Source of the DNA: Austwickia sp. TVS 96-490-7B
Lineage (GTDB): Bacteria; Actinomycetota; Actinomycetes; Actinomycetales; Dermatophilaceae
Assembly: GCF_019331795.1 (NCBI RefSeq)
Contig: NZ_JAHPZL010000008.1
Span: 613,104 to 677,103, forward strand
Length of the DNA stretch: 64,000 nucleotides
Reading direction: 5' to 3'
In this document: positions 8,864 through 17,964 of the stretch, piece after piece
How the letters are laid out: the number at the start of each line of letters is the position of its first letter
Numbering within the stretch: position 1 is the first letter of the stretch
The notes under the pieces: model-generated
What the model was told of the DNA's origin: nothing
Database searches by the model: none
Seen by the model: the letters and a program-made list of their open reading frames with translations, nothing else
Made by a program: the position numbers and the translations under genes

Positions 8864-10969
8864 TCGGCGTACCGCAGGATCGGCCAACACATGCTCTAGC
8901 AGCAACGGCTGCCGATCCGGCCCAGCCAGAGGCACCCGCCAGTTGGGGTATTCCTCATCAGTGCCAGGCTGATTGATGGTGCGCCGGTCTCCCACGAGAT
9001 CGGACACACTCACCCCCACCAGCAATGCTGGACTCCACGACACGTATCGATGCAGGGCCTCGACGACCTTGGGCAGGCTCTCGTCATCACCCAACAGACC
9101 TCGGGACCGTAACGCGTCGAGCATGCGCTCTCGATCAGCGTCATCCTCAGCCCGTTCCACCTCCACCGGCCGAGTGAACAATCCAAGACGTTCCCGCACG
9201 TCCATATGCTCCCCCGTCAAGTAGCCAGCTGTGGGGGGCAGGTCATGGGTCGTCACCGACGCTAGACAGAGACGTCGATACGCCTCCGGGGGCAGCGGCT
9301 GCCCCTGCTCGTCGCGTTCAAACCACAAGATCGATGTGCCCAGCACGCCTCGCTCCTTGAGGTATTCACGCACCCACGGTTCAACCGTGCCGAGGTCCTC
9401 CCCCACCACGACTGCGCCAGCCCGGTGAGCTTCCAACACGAGGATTCCGACCAGAGCTTCATGATCAAACCGCACATATGTCCCATGCCGCGGGTCACTC
9501 CCCTGCGGCACCCACCACAGCCGGAACAACCCGATGACGTGGTCGATGCGCAACGCTCCAGCATGACGCAACGCAGCGCGCACCATGTCTCGGTAGGGCG
9601 CATATCCAAGTTCAGCGAGTCGGTCCGGGCGCCATGGCGGTTGACTCCAATCCTGACCGAGCTGGTTGTACGGGTCCGGAGGCGCCCCGACGGTCACGCC
9701 GCGGGCGAGCGCATCACCGAGGCCCCAGGCATCTGCACCTTCGGGGTGGACGCCGACAGCCAAATCGTTCATCACTCCGATGGTCATGCCTGCGGCGCGG
9801 GCCAGCCGGTGGACCTGGGCGAGTTGGTCGTCAAGGACCCATTGCAGCCAACGGTGGAAGGTGATCTCCGGCGCGAGTCGAGCACGTTCTGCAGTGACGG
9901 CGGGGTCGTCGACATGCTGCAGCTCGCGGGGCCAATCGGTGGTGCCGTGCGCATCGGCGAGTGCGCACCAGGTGGCGAAGTCGTCAAGTCCTTGGCCTTC
10001 ACGTTCGCAGAAGGCGTCGAAGGACAGCTGTCGTCGTACTGGCCGGGGCGCATCGTGGATGAGGCGGAGGGCAGCGCGTTTGAGCTGCCAGGCGGTGTCA
10101 CGATCGATGGTGTCACGGAGGTTCAGGGCGCGGGCTTGCTCAGCGAGGCTTTCGACGCGGGCCCGCACCTCAGGCGGCAGGGTGGCGACTTCGGGAATGT
10201 CTTCGACGCGCAGGTAGACAGGGTTGACGAAACGCCGGGAGGTCGGCAGGTACGGCGAGGGCTCCATAGGCGCGACGGGTTCGGCGGCATGCAGCGGGTT
10301 GACGAGGGTGAAGTCGAAGTTCAGATCACGGGCGGCCCAGACGGACAGGTCAGCTAGGTCGGCGAGGTCACCGACGCCCCAGGACTGGGTGGATCGCAGG
10401 GCGTAGAGCTGCGTCATCAGGCCAGCGGCGCCCCGAGCGGCGACAGCCGGTGGAAGGGTCAGCGCGGTGGGGACGACGATGAGTGGGGCGCTGGCCAGAG
10501 GGTCACCTGGGACCTGGGCGCACAGGGTGTGCCAGCCTAGGGGGAAGTCAGCGGGGATCTCGAAGAGGGCTTCACCGATCAGCAGATCGTCGACCTGGCG
10601 TGGGGGGACGTTGTGTTCGAGTTGGCGGACTTCTCGACGTCCTGCGCGGTCTTCGAGTTCGATCCATACCTCGACGGGGCTGCCGTGGGGGACGTGCACG
10701 GGGACATGGGCGGGTTGGCCCTGTCGGGTGAGGGTGGTGTGGGGAAGCCGCTGGCGCCAGGGTGCGAGTTCATGGTCGTTCAGGGCGGCATCGATCTGCT
10801 CGGGGGTAGCCGCGTCGATACCAAGGGCTGCCAAGACGGTCCGGATGGTGTCAGCTCCAACGACCACATGTCGGCCTTGCCAGTCCCAGTATTCAGTCGC
10901 TACGCCGGAGGCGCGGGCCAGGTCGGCCAACGGGACCGAGGGGATTTCGTCAGGGAGCGCGCTGGTCAC
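8837..10969 (-). CDS. malQ: 4-alpha-glucanotransferase (amylomaltase, GH77)
   Basis: 710 residues. It transfers 1,4-alpha-glucan segments between maltodextrins and acts in glycogen or maltodextrin metabolism. The GH77 barrel follows an N-terminal extension of about 170 residues with beta character, as in many actinobacterial MalQ proteins. Catalytic residues are visible: nucleophile D476 (RIDHV), acid/base E524 (VVGEDLG) and D576 (TTHDLP). NPLHAAEPVAPMEPSPYLPTSRRF-type residues near 224-247 form the conserved loop. The GTG at 10969 has a weak AAAGG upstream. The gene diverges from mscS, with a GH13 enzyme three genes away. Confidence 0.96.
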   Translation of the reverse strand: MTSALPDEIPSVPLADLARASGVATEYWDWQGRHVVVGADTIRTVLAALGIDAATPEQIDAALNDHELAPWRQRLPHTTLTRQGQPAHVPVHVPHGSPVEVWIELEDRAGRREVRQLEHNVPPRQVDDLLIGEALFEIPADFPLGWHTLCAQVPGDPLASAPLIVVPTALTLPPAVAARGAAGLMTQLYALRSTQSWGVGDLADLADLSVWAARDLNFDFTLVNPLHAAEPVAPMEPSPYLPTSRRFVNPVYLRVEDIPEVATLPPEVRARVESLAEQARALNLRDTIDRDTAWQLKRAALRLIHDAPRPVRRQLSFDAFCEREGQGLDDFATWCALADAHGTTDWPRELQHVDDPAVTAERARLAPEITFHRWLQWVLDDQLAQVHRLARAAGMTIGVMNDLAVGVHPEGADAWGLGDALARGVTVGAPPDPYNQLGQDWSQPPWRPDRLAELGYAPYRDMVRAALRHAGALRIDHVIGLFRLWWVPQGSDPRHGTYVRFDHEALVGILVLEAHRAGAVVVGEDLGTVEPWVREYLKERGVLGTSILWFERDEQGQPLPPEAYRRLCLASVTTHDLPPTAGYLTGEHMDVRERLGLFTRPVEVERAEDDADRERMLDALRSRGLLGDDESLPKVVEALHRYVSWSPALLVGVSVSDLVGDRRTINQPGTDEEYPNWRVPLAGPDRQPLLLEHVLADPAVRRLPTAVQRG

Positions 10970-11077
10970 AGTAGGCCTTTCGTCGCAGTTCGCCCCGATC
11001 CTAATGGCGGGGCTCAGACCATGCCGGTCGACAGTCCCGGCACGACCGCTCAGATCTCGAGCGGGGACAATGTCGTC

Positions 11078-12166
11078 ATGGTGTTGCTCCGACTCGCCGC
11101 TGCTCCAGCATCGCTCCCAGACCTGGGCTGGGACAACGTCACGACCTGGTTAGTGGACAAAGGTCTACCGATTGTCGGCATCGTCATCGGGTCGGTGATG
11201 CTGCGATGGATTGTGCATCGCACCATCAACCAACTGGTGTCTTCCCTGGTCCGGGGGCGGCGCGCCGATGATGACGGCGCGACTTCGGGGGGTCGTCTTC
11301 GTCGTTCACGCGGTGAACGGACAGCTCCTCCGGTCCCTGAGACAGTCGTCACATCTCCGGCCCTTCCCGCCCGCCACGAAGGATCCCCACCAGGGGAGGT
11401 GGCCGAGGGGAATGACAGTACGCCCCGGTGGCACTCACGTCCGACGGCTCGCCCTGCTGAGGGGCGCTTCATCAACCCGGAACGGCAACGGCAACGCGTG
11501 GAGACCCTTGGGTCGGTGTTGCGCAGCATCGCCACGATCGTCATCCTCACCATCGCAATCCTGATGATTGGTGAGCAGCTCGGCCTCAATATGGCGCCGC
11601 TGCTGGCATCGGCGGGAGTGGGTGGTGTCGCCCTAGGTTTTGGCGCTCAGAGTTTGGTGAAAGACTTCCTCAGCGGCATCTTCATGCTCGCTGAGGACCA
11701 GTACGGCGTGGGGGATTTCATCGACGCCGGTGTCGCTTCAGGGACTGTCGAGGAGGTCACATTGCGGGTCACTCGGTTGCGAGATGTCCAAGGAGTCATT
11801 TGGTATATCCGCAACGGAGAGATCACCCGCGTGGCCAACAAATCTCAGGGGTGGTCCACAGCGATCGTCGACATTCCCGTGGCCTACGACGAATCTCCCG
11901 AACGAGTCATCACCGTCCTCGCTGAAGCGATGAAAGGCCTCGACGGGGATCCGGAATGGGAAGACGTGCTGATGGAGCGACCGAAGGTGATGGGGGTGGA
12001 ATCAGTCTCGGGTGGCACGATGAGCATCCGCATCCTGGCACGGTGCGCCCCCAACGAACATTGGGGTGCGCAGCGGGAGATCCGGGAGCGTGGTCTGACC
12101 GCCTGCGTCGCGGCCGGCATTCGAGGCCCGGTCGTCATCGGGCCCTACCTTGGAGGACATGCATGA
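11078..12166 (+). CDS. MscS-family mechanosensitive channel
   Basis: About 362 residues. A first membrane helix (about residues 22-45) is followed by a charged linker of some 90 residues, then two hydrophobic helices. The pore-lining helix is rich in Gly and Ala (ASAGVGGVALGFGAQSLVKD), the hallmark of the family. The cytoplasmic beta domain follows (YGVGDFIDAG, GTVEEVTLRVTRLRD, VIWYIRNGEI). These channels release solutes on hypo-osmotic shock. The open frame reaches back to 10613 inside malQ, but the ATG at 11078, preceded by GGGGAC, is the sensible start. Its stop overlaps the globin start (ATGA), so the two are translationally coupled. Confidence 0.9.
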   Translation: MVLLRLAAAPASLPDLGWDNVTTWLVDKGLPIVGIVIGSVMLRWIVHRTINQLVSSLVRGRRADDDGATSGGRLRRSRGERTAPPVPETVVTSPALPARHEGSPPGEVAEGNDSTPRWHSRPTARPAEGRFINPERQRQRVETLGSVLRSIATIVILTIAILMIGEQLGLNMAPLLASAGVGGVALGFGAQSLVKDFLSGIFMLAEDQYGVGDFIDAGVASGTVEEVTLRVTRLRDVQGVIWYIRNGEITRVANKSQGWSTAIVDIPVAYDESPERVITVLAEAMKGLDGDPEWEDVLMERPKVMGVESVSGGTMSIRILARCAPNEHWGAQREIRERGLTACVAAGIRGPVVIGPYLGGHA

Positions 12167-12603
12167 CCTGCCCCCCGGACAGATCCGAGGCTGCCTCGTC
12201 CGGTCATCCCGCACCGGCGCCGACAGCGACGCCGTATCAGCTGATGGGCGGCGCTGCGACGTTCGAGCAGCTCACCCGGGAGTTCTATCGGGGCGTCGCT
12301 GACGACCCGCTGCTCCGCCCCATGTATCCAGAAGACGACTTGGAACCGGCTCGGCAGCGCCTCGAGTGGTTTCTCGCGCAGTATTGGGGCGGACCAACGA
12401 CGTACGGCGAGCGCCGAGGGCACCCGCAGCTGCGCCGCCGCCACCTCCCGTTTGCGGTCACTCCCCAGGCCCGTGACCGCTGGCTACATCACATGATGGC
12501 CGCGGTCGACACCCTCGACATTGATCCCGACGCGGAACAGGTGTTGCGGGATTACCTCACCAGGGCAGCGTTTTCCCTGGTTAATCGGATGGAGCAGCTG
12601 TGA
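12163..12603 (+). CDS. glbO: Group II truncated haemoglobin (trHbO type)
   Basis: 146 residues. The globin part starts at YQLMGGAATFEQL after an N-terminal tail of about 24 residues. Blocks VYPEDDL-like (MYPEDDLEPA), WFLAQYWGGPTTYGERRGHP and LRRRHLPF match mycobacterial GlbO, with the proximal haem histidine in RRRHLPF. The tryptophan of QYWGGP fits group II. GlbO-type proteins bind oxygen and are tied to oxidative or nitrosative stress. GGAGG lies six bases before the ATG. The gene overlaps both mscS (ATGA) and the GH13 gene (GTGA), an unusual set of neighbours. Confidence 0.93.
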   Translation: MTCPPDRSEAASSGHPAPAPTATPYQLMGGAATFEQLTREFYRGVADDPLLRPMYPEDDLEPARQRLEWFLAQYWGGPTTYGERRGHPQLRRRHLPFAVTPQARDRWLHHMMAAVDTLDIDPDAEQVLRDYLTRAAFSLVNRMEQL

Positions 12604-14318
12604 ACATGGTCGAGGAGCACCCCTGGTGGCGCGACGCCGTCATCTATCAGATCTATCCGCGCAGCTGGGCTGATGGCAACGGCGATGGGGTCGGTGACCT
12701 GCCGGGGATCACGGCCCGGCTCCCTCATTTGGTGGAGCTGGGGGTGGACGCCCTGTGGCTATCACCGTTCTATGTCTCGCCACAACGGGATGCCGGATAC
12801 GACGTGGCCGACTACCGCAATGTCGACCCGTTGTTTGGGGACGTGGCTGCAGCGGACGCTCTTCTCGAGCGCGCCCATGACCTGGGACTGAAAGTGATGG
12901 TGGACCTTGTTCCGAATCACACCAGCAGCGACCACCCCTGGTTTCAGGAGGCACTCGCTTCCCCTCCTGGCAGCGACGCGCGAGCCCGCTACCTGTTTCG
13001 CCCGGGATCAGGCCCCACCGGTGACCTGCCCCCGAACGACTGGATGTCAGTATTCGGTGGCCCAGCCTGGACGCAGGTGACGCCTGGCGACGCCGCTGCC
13101 TCAGTCGCGGGACAGTGGTATCTGCACTTGTTTGACAGCAGCCAACCCGACCTGGACTGGACCCACCCGCAGGTGCGCAGCGAGTTTGAGGACATCCTGC
13201 GCTTCTGGCTGGATCGCGGTGTCGACGGGTTCCGCGTTGACGTCGCGCACGGCCTGGTCAAAGCACCTGGCCTGCCCGACTGGGGTCGGGAGCAAAAAAT
13301 GCTCCAGGTCGATGCAGAGGGAGCAGCAGCAGCGCCACCGGTCGCTGAGCGTCCCCGGCCTCCGATGTGGGATCAAGACGGAGTGCACGACATCTACCGG
13401 TCGTGGCGGCAAATTCTCACCCAGCATCACAGGGAAAGACCGTCAGCGACCGAACCCATCCTGTGCGCTGAAGCGTGGGTGGATCCTCCGGAGCGGCTCG
13501 CCGCTTATGTCCGCCCGGACGAAATGCACCAGGCGTTCAATTTTTCTTATCTGCAAGCAGCCTGGAATGCCACCGACCAACGGCAGGTGATTGAGCAGTC
13601 GCTGCGATGGTGCGCGTCCGTCAACGCACCGACAACGTGGGTGCTGTCCAACCATGACGTGGTCCGGCACGCCAGCCGCCTGGGGCTACCCACCGCCCGT
13701 CAAGACGGCCGGGGACCAGTCGGAATCGGTGCCCATGACCCTCAGCCAGACGCAGACCTCGGGTTGCAGCGGGCGCGGGCCGCCACCGCATTGCTGCTGG
13801 CACTCCCTGGCTCAGCATACCTCTACCAGGGCGAAGAACTTGGCCTGCCGGAGCACAGCACTCTTGCCGATAGTGCACGACAAGATCCCACCTGGCCTCG
13901 ATCTGGCTTCACCGAGGCAGGACGTGACGGATGCCGCGTGCCGATGCCCTGGGAAGCGGCGTCACCGGCGTACGGCTTCAATGACACCGGACGTACCTGG
14001 CTGCCGCAACCACCGACATATGGCGCGCTCGCCGTGGATCAGCAGCGGGGAGTAGCCGGGTCGACGTACGAGATGTATCGCACGTTGTTGCAGTTACGGC
14101 GGGAGCACCGTGTGGGTCGCGGTCAGCTGGTCTGGGAAGAGAGCCCCGCTGAGGTGCTGATGTTCCGTGCCGGGCTGGAGGGCACAATGCGCGTCGTGGC
14201 CAACCTGGGGCAGAGCCCGGTGCCCTTGCCGCCGGGTCGCGTGGTGGTTTCCAGCGGGCCCTGTGACGACGGATATCTGCCAGCGGATACGACGGTGTGG
14301 ATGTCCTTGCCGGACTGA
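12600..14318 (+). CDS. GH13 alpha-glucosidase / oligo-glucosidase
   Basis: 572 residues. The TIM barrel starts at YQIYPRSWADGNGDGVGD, and all four GH13 regions are present: VDLVPNHTS, VDGFRVDVAHG with the nucleophile Asp, CAEAWV with the acid/base Glu, and VLSNHDVVRH with the third acid. This pattern fits the intracellular alpha-glucosidase / oligo-1,6-glucosidase subfamilies rather than trehalose synthase. Together with malQ nearby it points to maltodextrin breakdown. The GTG at 12600 overlaps the globin stop; ATG 12606 with the same GGAG is an equal alternative. Confidence 0.92.
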   Translation: MNMVEEHPWWRDAVIYQIYPRSWADGNGDGVGDLPGITARLPHLVELGVDALWLSPFYVSPQRDAGYDVADYRNVDPLFGDVAAADALLERAHDLGLKVMVDLVPNHTSSDHPWFQEALASPPGSDARARYLFRPGSGPTGDLPPNDWMSVFGGPAWTQVTPGDAAASVAGQWYLHLFDSSQPDLDWTHPQVRSEFEDILRFWLDRGVDGFRVDVAHGLVKAPGLPDWGREQKMLQVDAEGAAAAPPVAERPRPPMWDQDGVHDIYRSWRQILTQHHRERPSATEPILCAEAWVDPPERLAAYVRPDEMHQAFNFSYLQAAWNATDQRQVIEQSLRWCASVNAPTTWVLSNHDVVRHASRLGLPTARQDGRGPVGIGAHDPQPDADLGLQRARAATALLLALPGSAYLYQGEELGLPEHSTLADSARQDPTWPRSGFTEAGRDGCRVPMPWEAASPAYGFNDTGRTWLPQPPTYGALAVDQQRGVAGSTYEMYRTLLQLRREHRVGRGQLVWEESPAEVLMFRAGLEGTMRVVANLGQSPVPLPPGRVVVSSGPCDDGYLPADTTVWMSLPD

Positions 14319-14376
14319 ACGTTCGGGGCACTACTGCCAGAGTTACGTTGGGTGACATGACCACTGGTGAATGTCG

Positions 14377-15831
14377 ATGAGCACGACCGACCCTGAGATG
14401 TCCGCTACATCTGTGACCGACGCGCACTCCGCGTTCTCGCCGGGCCTTGCCACTGTTACGGCCTCGCTGCTGGGTCTGGTGACCATCATCGCGTTCGAGA
14501 CGATGGCGGTGACGACCGCGATGCCCGCGGTGGCGCTGTCGCTGGCGGCGGGCCCGTCGTATGGGTTGTCGTTCTCATTAATGTTCACCGGCCAGTTGGC
14601 TGGGATCGTCGTAGCTGGCGTGTGGGCAGGTGCCCGTGGGCCGATGCCGACGTTGTGGACTGGGCTGGGTGTGTTTGCAGCAGGTTCGGTAGTCGCTGGG
14701 GTGGCGCCGTCGTTCTTGGTGTTCCTGGCTGGTCGATTGGTGGCCGGACTCGGCGGCGGGTTGGCGTTCGTCTCGTTGTATGTGGTCATCGGATCGGCGT
14801 ATCCCGCTCCGTTGCAACCACAAGTGTTTGGGTGGGTGGCAGCCGCCTGGGTGGTGCCCTCCATCGTGGGTCCGTTGGTGGCGGCAGCGTTGACTTCGGG
14901 GTGGGGATGGCGATCGGTTTTCCTGCTGATCCCGGCCATGGGCGTTCCGGCAGCGGTGGGCTTGCGCCGGGCTGGTCCGTTGTTGGCGCGCGGGGCGACT
15001 TGCGCTGCGACGCCAGAAGTGGTGACGTCCGGCGTGGACAGCGGACCTGGCACGGGGTCGGCGGCGCGAACGGTGCGTCACGGGCTGGGGATGGCGTGCG
15101 GCGCATTGATTTTCCAAGCGGGTACGACGATCCACGGTCTACCGCCAGGGATGGGGCCGATAGCAGCTGTGCTGGGGATGATCTTGCTGGCCTGGTGCGT
15201 GCCTCCGTTGATGCCGCCGGGTACGTTTCGGCTGCGCAGCGGTGAGCCGAGCGTGATGGTGGCCCGGTTCACGTATATGGCGAGTTTCAATGCGGCAATA
15301 GCGTTTGTCGCGTTGATGCTGGTCGAGAACCACGGCTTGTCGCTGGTCATGTCGGGGTCGATCGTGGCGCTGGCGTCACTGGGATGGGCAGCGGGGTCTT
15401 TTATCCAGGGACGAGCTGTTTTTGTGGGGCGCGGTGCTGATCTCATCAGGATGGGCTCGGTGGTGTTATCAGTGAGCGCTGTGGGGTTGTGGGTGGCTGA
15501 TGTGTTGGCGGGGCCGCCGTGGGTGGTAGCCGTGGCCTTAACCGGGATCGGTGTGGCGATGGGGATGGGAGTGACATCGACGTCAGTCGTGGCGTTGGCG
15601 CTGGCCCCACCTCAAGAACATGCGTCTGCATCTGCGTCGCTGCAGGTGGCTGACGTGCTGGGCAGCGTGACGGGGGTGGCGATGGCGACGGTCGGCTATG
15701 CGGCGGCGCTGAGCGCCCATCACCCGGTCACCGAAGCGTTCATCGCGGTGTGGTCGGTCACCGTGGTGATGGCGTTAGCAACCCTGCCAGCGGCCTGGCG
15801 AATCGGACCAGCATCGGTGGTGAAGGACTGA
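14377..15831 (+). CDS. MFS transporter, DHA2-like drug/solute exporter
   Basis: About 484 residues with twelve to fourteen hydrophobic segments. Helix 1 reads FETMAVTTAMPAVA, close to the DHA2 drug-exporter pattern in which an aspartate or glutamate precedes TALP-like residues. GRLVAGLGGGLAFVSLYVVIG and the PSIVGPLVAAAL block of helix 5 (motif C-like) support antiport. Substrate is unknown. ATG 14377 is preferred over 14371 because GGTGA lies at a workable distance. It begins 58 bases after the GH13 gene. Confidence 0.82.
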   Translation: MSTTDPEMSATSVTDAHSAFSPGLATVTASLLGLVTIIAFETMAVTTAMPAVALSLAAGPSYGLSFSLMFTGQLAGIVVAGVWAGARGPMPTLWTGLGVFAAGSVVAGVAPSFLVFLAGRLVAGLGGGLAFVSLYVVIGSAYPAPLQPQVFGWVAAAWVVPSIVGPLVAAALTSGWGWRSVFLLIPAMGVPAAVGLRRAGPLLARGATCAATPEVVTSGVDSGPGTGSAARTVRHGLGMACGALIFQAGTTIHGLPPGMGPIAAVLGMILLAWCVPPLMPPGTFRLRSGEPSVMVARFTYMASFNAAIAFVALMLVENHGLSLVMSGSIVALASLGWAAGSFIQGRAVFVGRGADLIRMGSVVLSVSAVGLWVADVLAGPPWVVAVALTGIGVAMGMGVTSTSVVALALAPPQEHASASASLQVADVLGSVTGVAMATVGYAAALSAHHPVTEAFIAVWSVTVVMALATLPAAWRIGPASVVKD

Positions 15832-15860
15832 TCACGGCCGGTAGGAACGGACCGCTCACC

Positions 15861-15881
15861 CCCGATCCGTTCTGGATCGGG
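15861..15881. terminator. Short inverted repeat after the MFS gene
   Basis: CCCGATCC (15861-15868) and GGATCGGG (15874-15881) form an 8-bp stem with a 5-base loop, between the MFS stop and tesB. No U-tract; it could be a weak terminator or a binding site. Confidence 0.4.
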
Positions 15882-15903
15882 ACCGGCTGCGTAGGGTGGC
15901 CAG

Positions 15904-16872
15904 GTGAGCTTCCATGAGCAATATCTGACGCCGAATGATCCTGAGTACGACCCACTGTGCGATTTGCTGACCGTCTTGAACGTCGTTCCAGCTACGGCAG
16001 TAGACCCAGTTTCAGCCGGGGCCGCTGCCCAGGGCAGCACGGGGATTCCGGTGGATGTCGCTGACACCTTTGTAGGGCGCAGCCAACCGATGCCGCATGG
16101 CCGGGTGTTTGGCGGACAGGTGGTGGCGCAGGCTTTGGTAGCGGCTGGCCGGACTGTCGCCGACGTGGAGGGCCCGCCCCGACTAGTGCATTCGTTGCAC
16201 GGATATTTCTTGCGGCCGGGTGATGCGACACAGCCGTTGCGCTTCGAAGTGGAGCGATTGCGGGATGGGGCGTCTTTCTCGGCACGTCGGGTCCATGCCG
16301 TGCAGTACGGCCAGCCGATCCTGTCAGTCATCCTGTCGTTCCAAACGCACGCTGGCGGTATCGATCATCAGTCACCGATGCCTCCGGTGCCGATGCCGGA
16401 GGATTTGGCGGACACGGCCGAGTTATTGGCGGAGGTCCCGGACAGTTTGGCCAAGGAATGGACGGTCCGCCGCCCGATCGATGTCCGGCACTGCGAAGGT
16501 GCAATGTATGTGGCTCCGCAGCAGCATCACCATGATGTCCAGCATGTCTGGATGCGGGCCATCGGGTCATTGCCAGACGATCCGCTGATTCATGCTGCGG
16601 TACTGGCGTATGCCTCGGACTACACCATCTTGGAAGGTGCGCTGCGCCGCCATGGGTTGTCGTGGGCAGACGAGCGACTGCGGGCCGCGAGCCTGGATCA
16701 CGCCATGTGGTTTCACCGGCCGGTGCGAGCGGACGAGTGGATTCTGTACGCCGAGGAGAGCGCGTCTGCCAGCGGCGGTAGAGCGCTCGGTGCTGGGCGG
16801 ATGTTCAGCCGGGATGGCGTGATGGTGGCGTCGGTGGCCCAAGAGGGGATGCTGCGACTGAAAGGTTATTAA
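15904..16872 (+). CDS. tesB: Acyl-CoA thioesterase II
   Basis: 322 residues with two hotdog domains in tandem. It hydrolyses medium- and long-chain acyl-CoA to free acid and CoA. Family blocks are visible: DTFVGRSQPMPHGRVFGGQVVAQAL near the first domain, HSLHGYFLRPGD, and in the second domain the catalytic-region motif ASDYTILEGAL and SLDHAMWFHRPVRADEW, with the active-site Asp in SLDH. The GTG at 15904 follows GGTGG. The only close upstream gene is the MFS exporter, with no evident metabolic link. Confidence 0.95.
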   Translation: MSFHEQYLTPNDPEYDPLCDLLTVLNVVPATAVDPVSAGAAAQGSTGIPVDVADTFVGRSQPMPHGRVFGGQVVAQALVAAGRTVADVEGPPRLVHSLHGYFLRPGDATQPLRFEVERLRDGASFSARRVHAVQYGQPILSVILSFQTHAGGIDHQSPMPPVPMPEDLADTAELLAEVPDSLAKEWTVRRPIDVRHCEGAMYVAPQQHHHDVQHVWMRAIGSLPDDPLIHAAVLAYASDYTILEGALRRHGLSWADERLRAASLDHAMWFHRPVRADEWILYAEESASASGGRALGAGRMFSRDGVMVASVAQEGMLRLKGY

Positions 16873-16944
16873 GTCGCGACAGAACAGTGACATTCCACCA
16901 AATCCATTGGAACAGTAGCGGTTTCGGGTGTAACACTCCAGGTA

Positions 16945-16989
16945 TTGACAACTTGTCGACAAACTATCTGAACTGACCGGTCAGTTCAG
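16945..16989 (+). promoter_or_regulatory. Promoter with 22-bp palindromic TetR-type operator
   Basis: A consensus -35 box TTGACA is at 16945-16950. At 16968-16989 lies a perfect 22-bp palindrome whose half-site is CTGAACTGACC; at 17-base spacing it covers the -10 position. A second short palindrome, TTGTCGACAA (16953-16962), lies between them. The operon downstream ends in a TetR gene, so autorepression is the simple reading. That the TetR product binds here is inferred. Confidence 0.8.
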
Positions 16990-17048
16990 TCATAGACTTT
17001 CGGTGTCAACGGCGACCTCCAAGGTCGCTTTCGTCGAAAGGCCCTCTC

Positions 17049-17873
17049 ATGCCTTCTGTGCGTGACCTCATCCCACCAGCGGACGACACGCCGACAGTTC
17101 CCACCGAACTGCCACACCAGCACCGACCAAGCCACCTGCGGCTTTTCACCCAAGACCCCGCCTCGGGTGAACTCGCCATCCGGGCCCGCGGCCTCCATCT
17201 CACCGGCCGTCGTGGCACCGTCCTGGCGCCCATCGACCTGGACATCGCACCGGGCACCCTCACCGTTGTCACCGGACACAGCGGCACCGGGAAAACCTCT
17301 CTGCTGCTCACCCTGGTCGGTCGGATGCGCCCCTCGTCCGGCAGCGAGCTGACCGTCCTCGGACGGCCACTCCCTCTTCGAGCCATCTCCGTGCAACACC
17401 GCACCTCAGCGATGGGCATCGCCGGACTGGACGACCTCGACGAAGAAGTCAGCGTCAGTGCCTGCGTCCGAGAACGCCAAGCCTGGCTCGCACCCTGGTG
17501 GAAGCTCATCCGCACCCCCGACGACCACACGGTGGCCGACATCTGTCGCCCCGCGTTCGGTGATCTCCCCACCCCCGCTGCGCGACAAGTCGTCCACGAA
17601 CTGCCTGAAGCATCCAACCTGCTGCTGCGAGTAGCCCTCGCGCTGCTCAGCAACCCCGATCTCATCGTGATCGACGACATCGACCAGCTGCGCGACACCG
17701 CCGAACGTGACCTGGTGTGGCACCGACTGGAAGAACTGGCCGCCGAAGGCCTCACCATCGTCACCACCTGCGCAGGCGCCGGCGAGCTCGACCGTGTGCC
17801 CTGGACCATTCGGCCCGGACATATCGAGCTTCCCGACCACGACGTCGCCACCTTGCGCGGACGCCGCCACTAA
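17049..17873 (+). CDS. ABC-type ATPase partnered with the YhgE-like protein, degenerate signature
   Basis: 274 residues. Walker A is GHSGTGKTS (about 81-89) and Walker B is PDLIVIDDID. The usual catalytic glutamate after Walker B is aspartate. The LSGGQ signature is not recognisable: the region reads LPEASNLLLRVALALLSNPD. A first 50 residues of low complexity precede the nucleotide-binding domain. Ninety-one bases separate it from the YhgE-like gene, in one operon under the palindromic promoter. It probably energises or regulates that membrane protein, but the altered motifs raise doubt about normal ATP turnover. Confidence 0.8.
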   Translation: MPSVRDLIPPADDTPTVPTELPHQHRPSHLRLFTQDPASGELAIRARGLHLTGRRGTVLAPIDLDIAPGTLTVVTGHSGTGKTSLLLTLVGRMRPSSGSELTVLGRPLPLRAISVQHRTSAMGIAGLDDLDEEVSVSACVRERQAWLAPWWKLIRTPDDHTVADICRPAFGDLPTPAARQVVHELPEASNLLLRVALALLSNPDLIVIDDIDQLRDTAERDLVWHRLEELAAEGLTIVTTCAGAGELDRVPWTIRPGHIELPDHDVATLRGRRH

Positions 17874-17964
17874 TCGCTGCCGAGGCCAAGGAGGCCACCG
17901 CTGCCCGCTCGACGGCTGCTGCGTCATGCCGTCGACCCGTTTACCTTGCCGTCGAAGGATCCCC

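Noticed and set aside
9425-10357. A 310-codon forward open frame inside malQ
   Set aside because: Shadow of malQ, whose catalytic motifs lie in the reverse frame.
10613-11077. N-terminal extension of the MscS protein into malQ
   Set aside because: The extension is antisense to malQ and lacks membrane or family features; ATG 11078 has a ribosome binding site.
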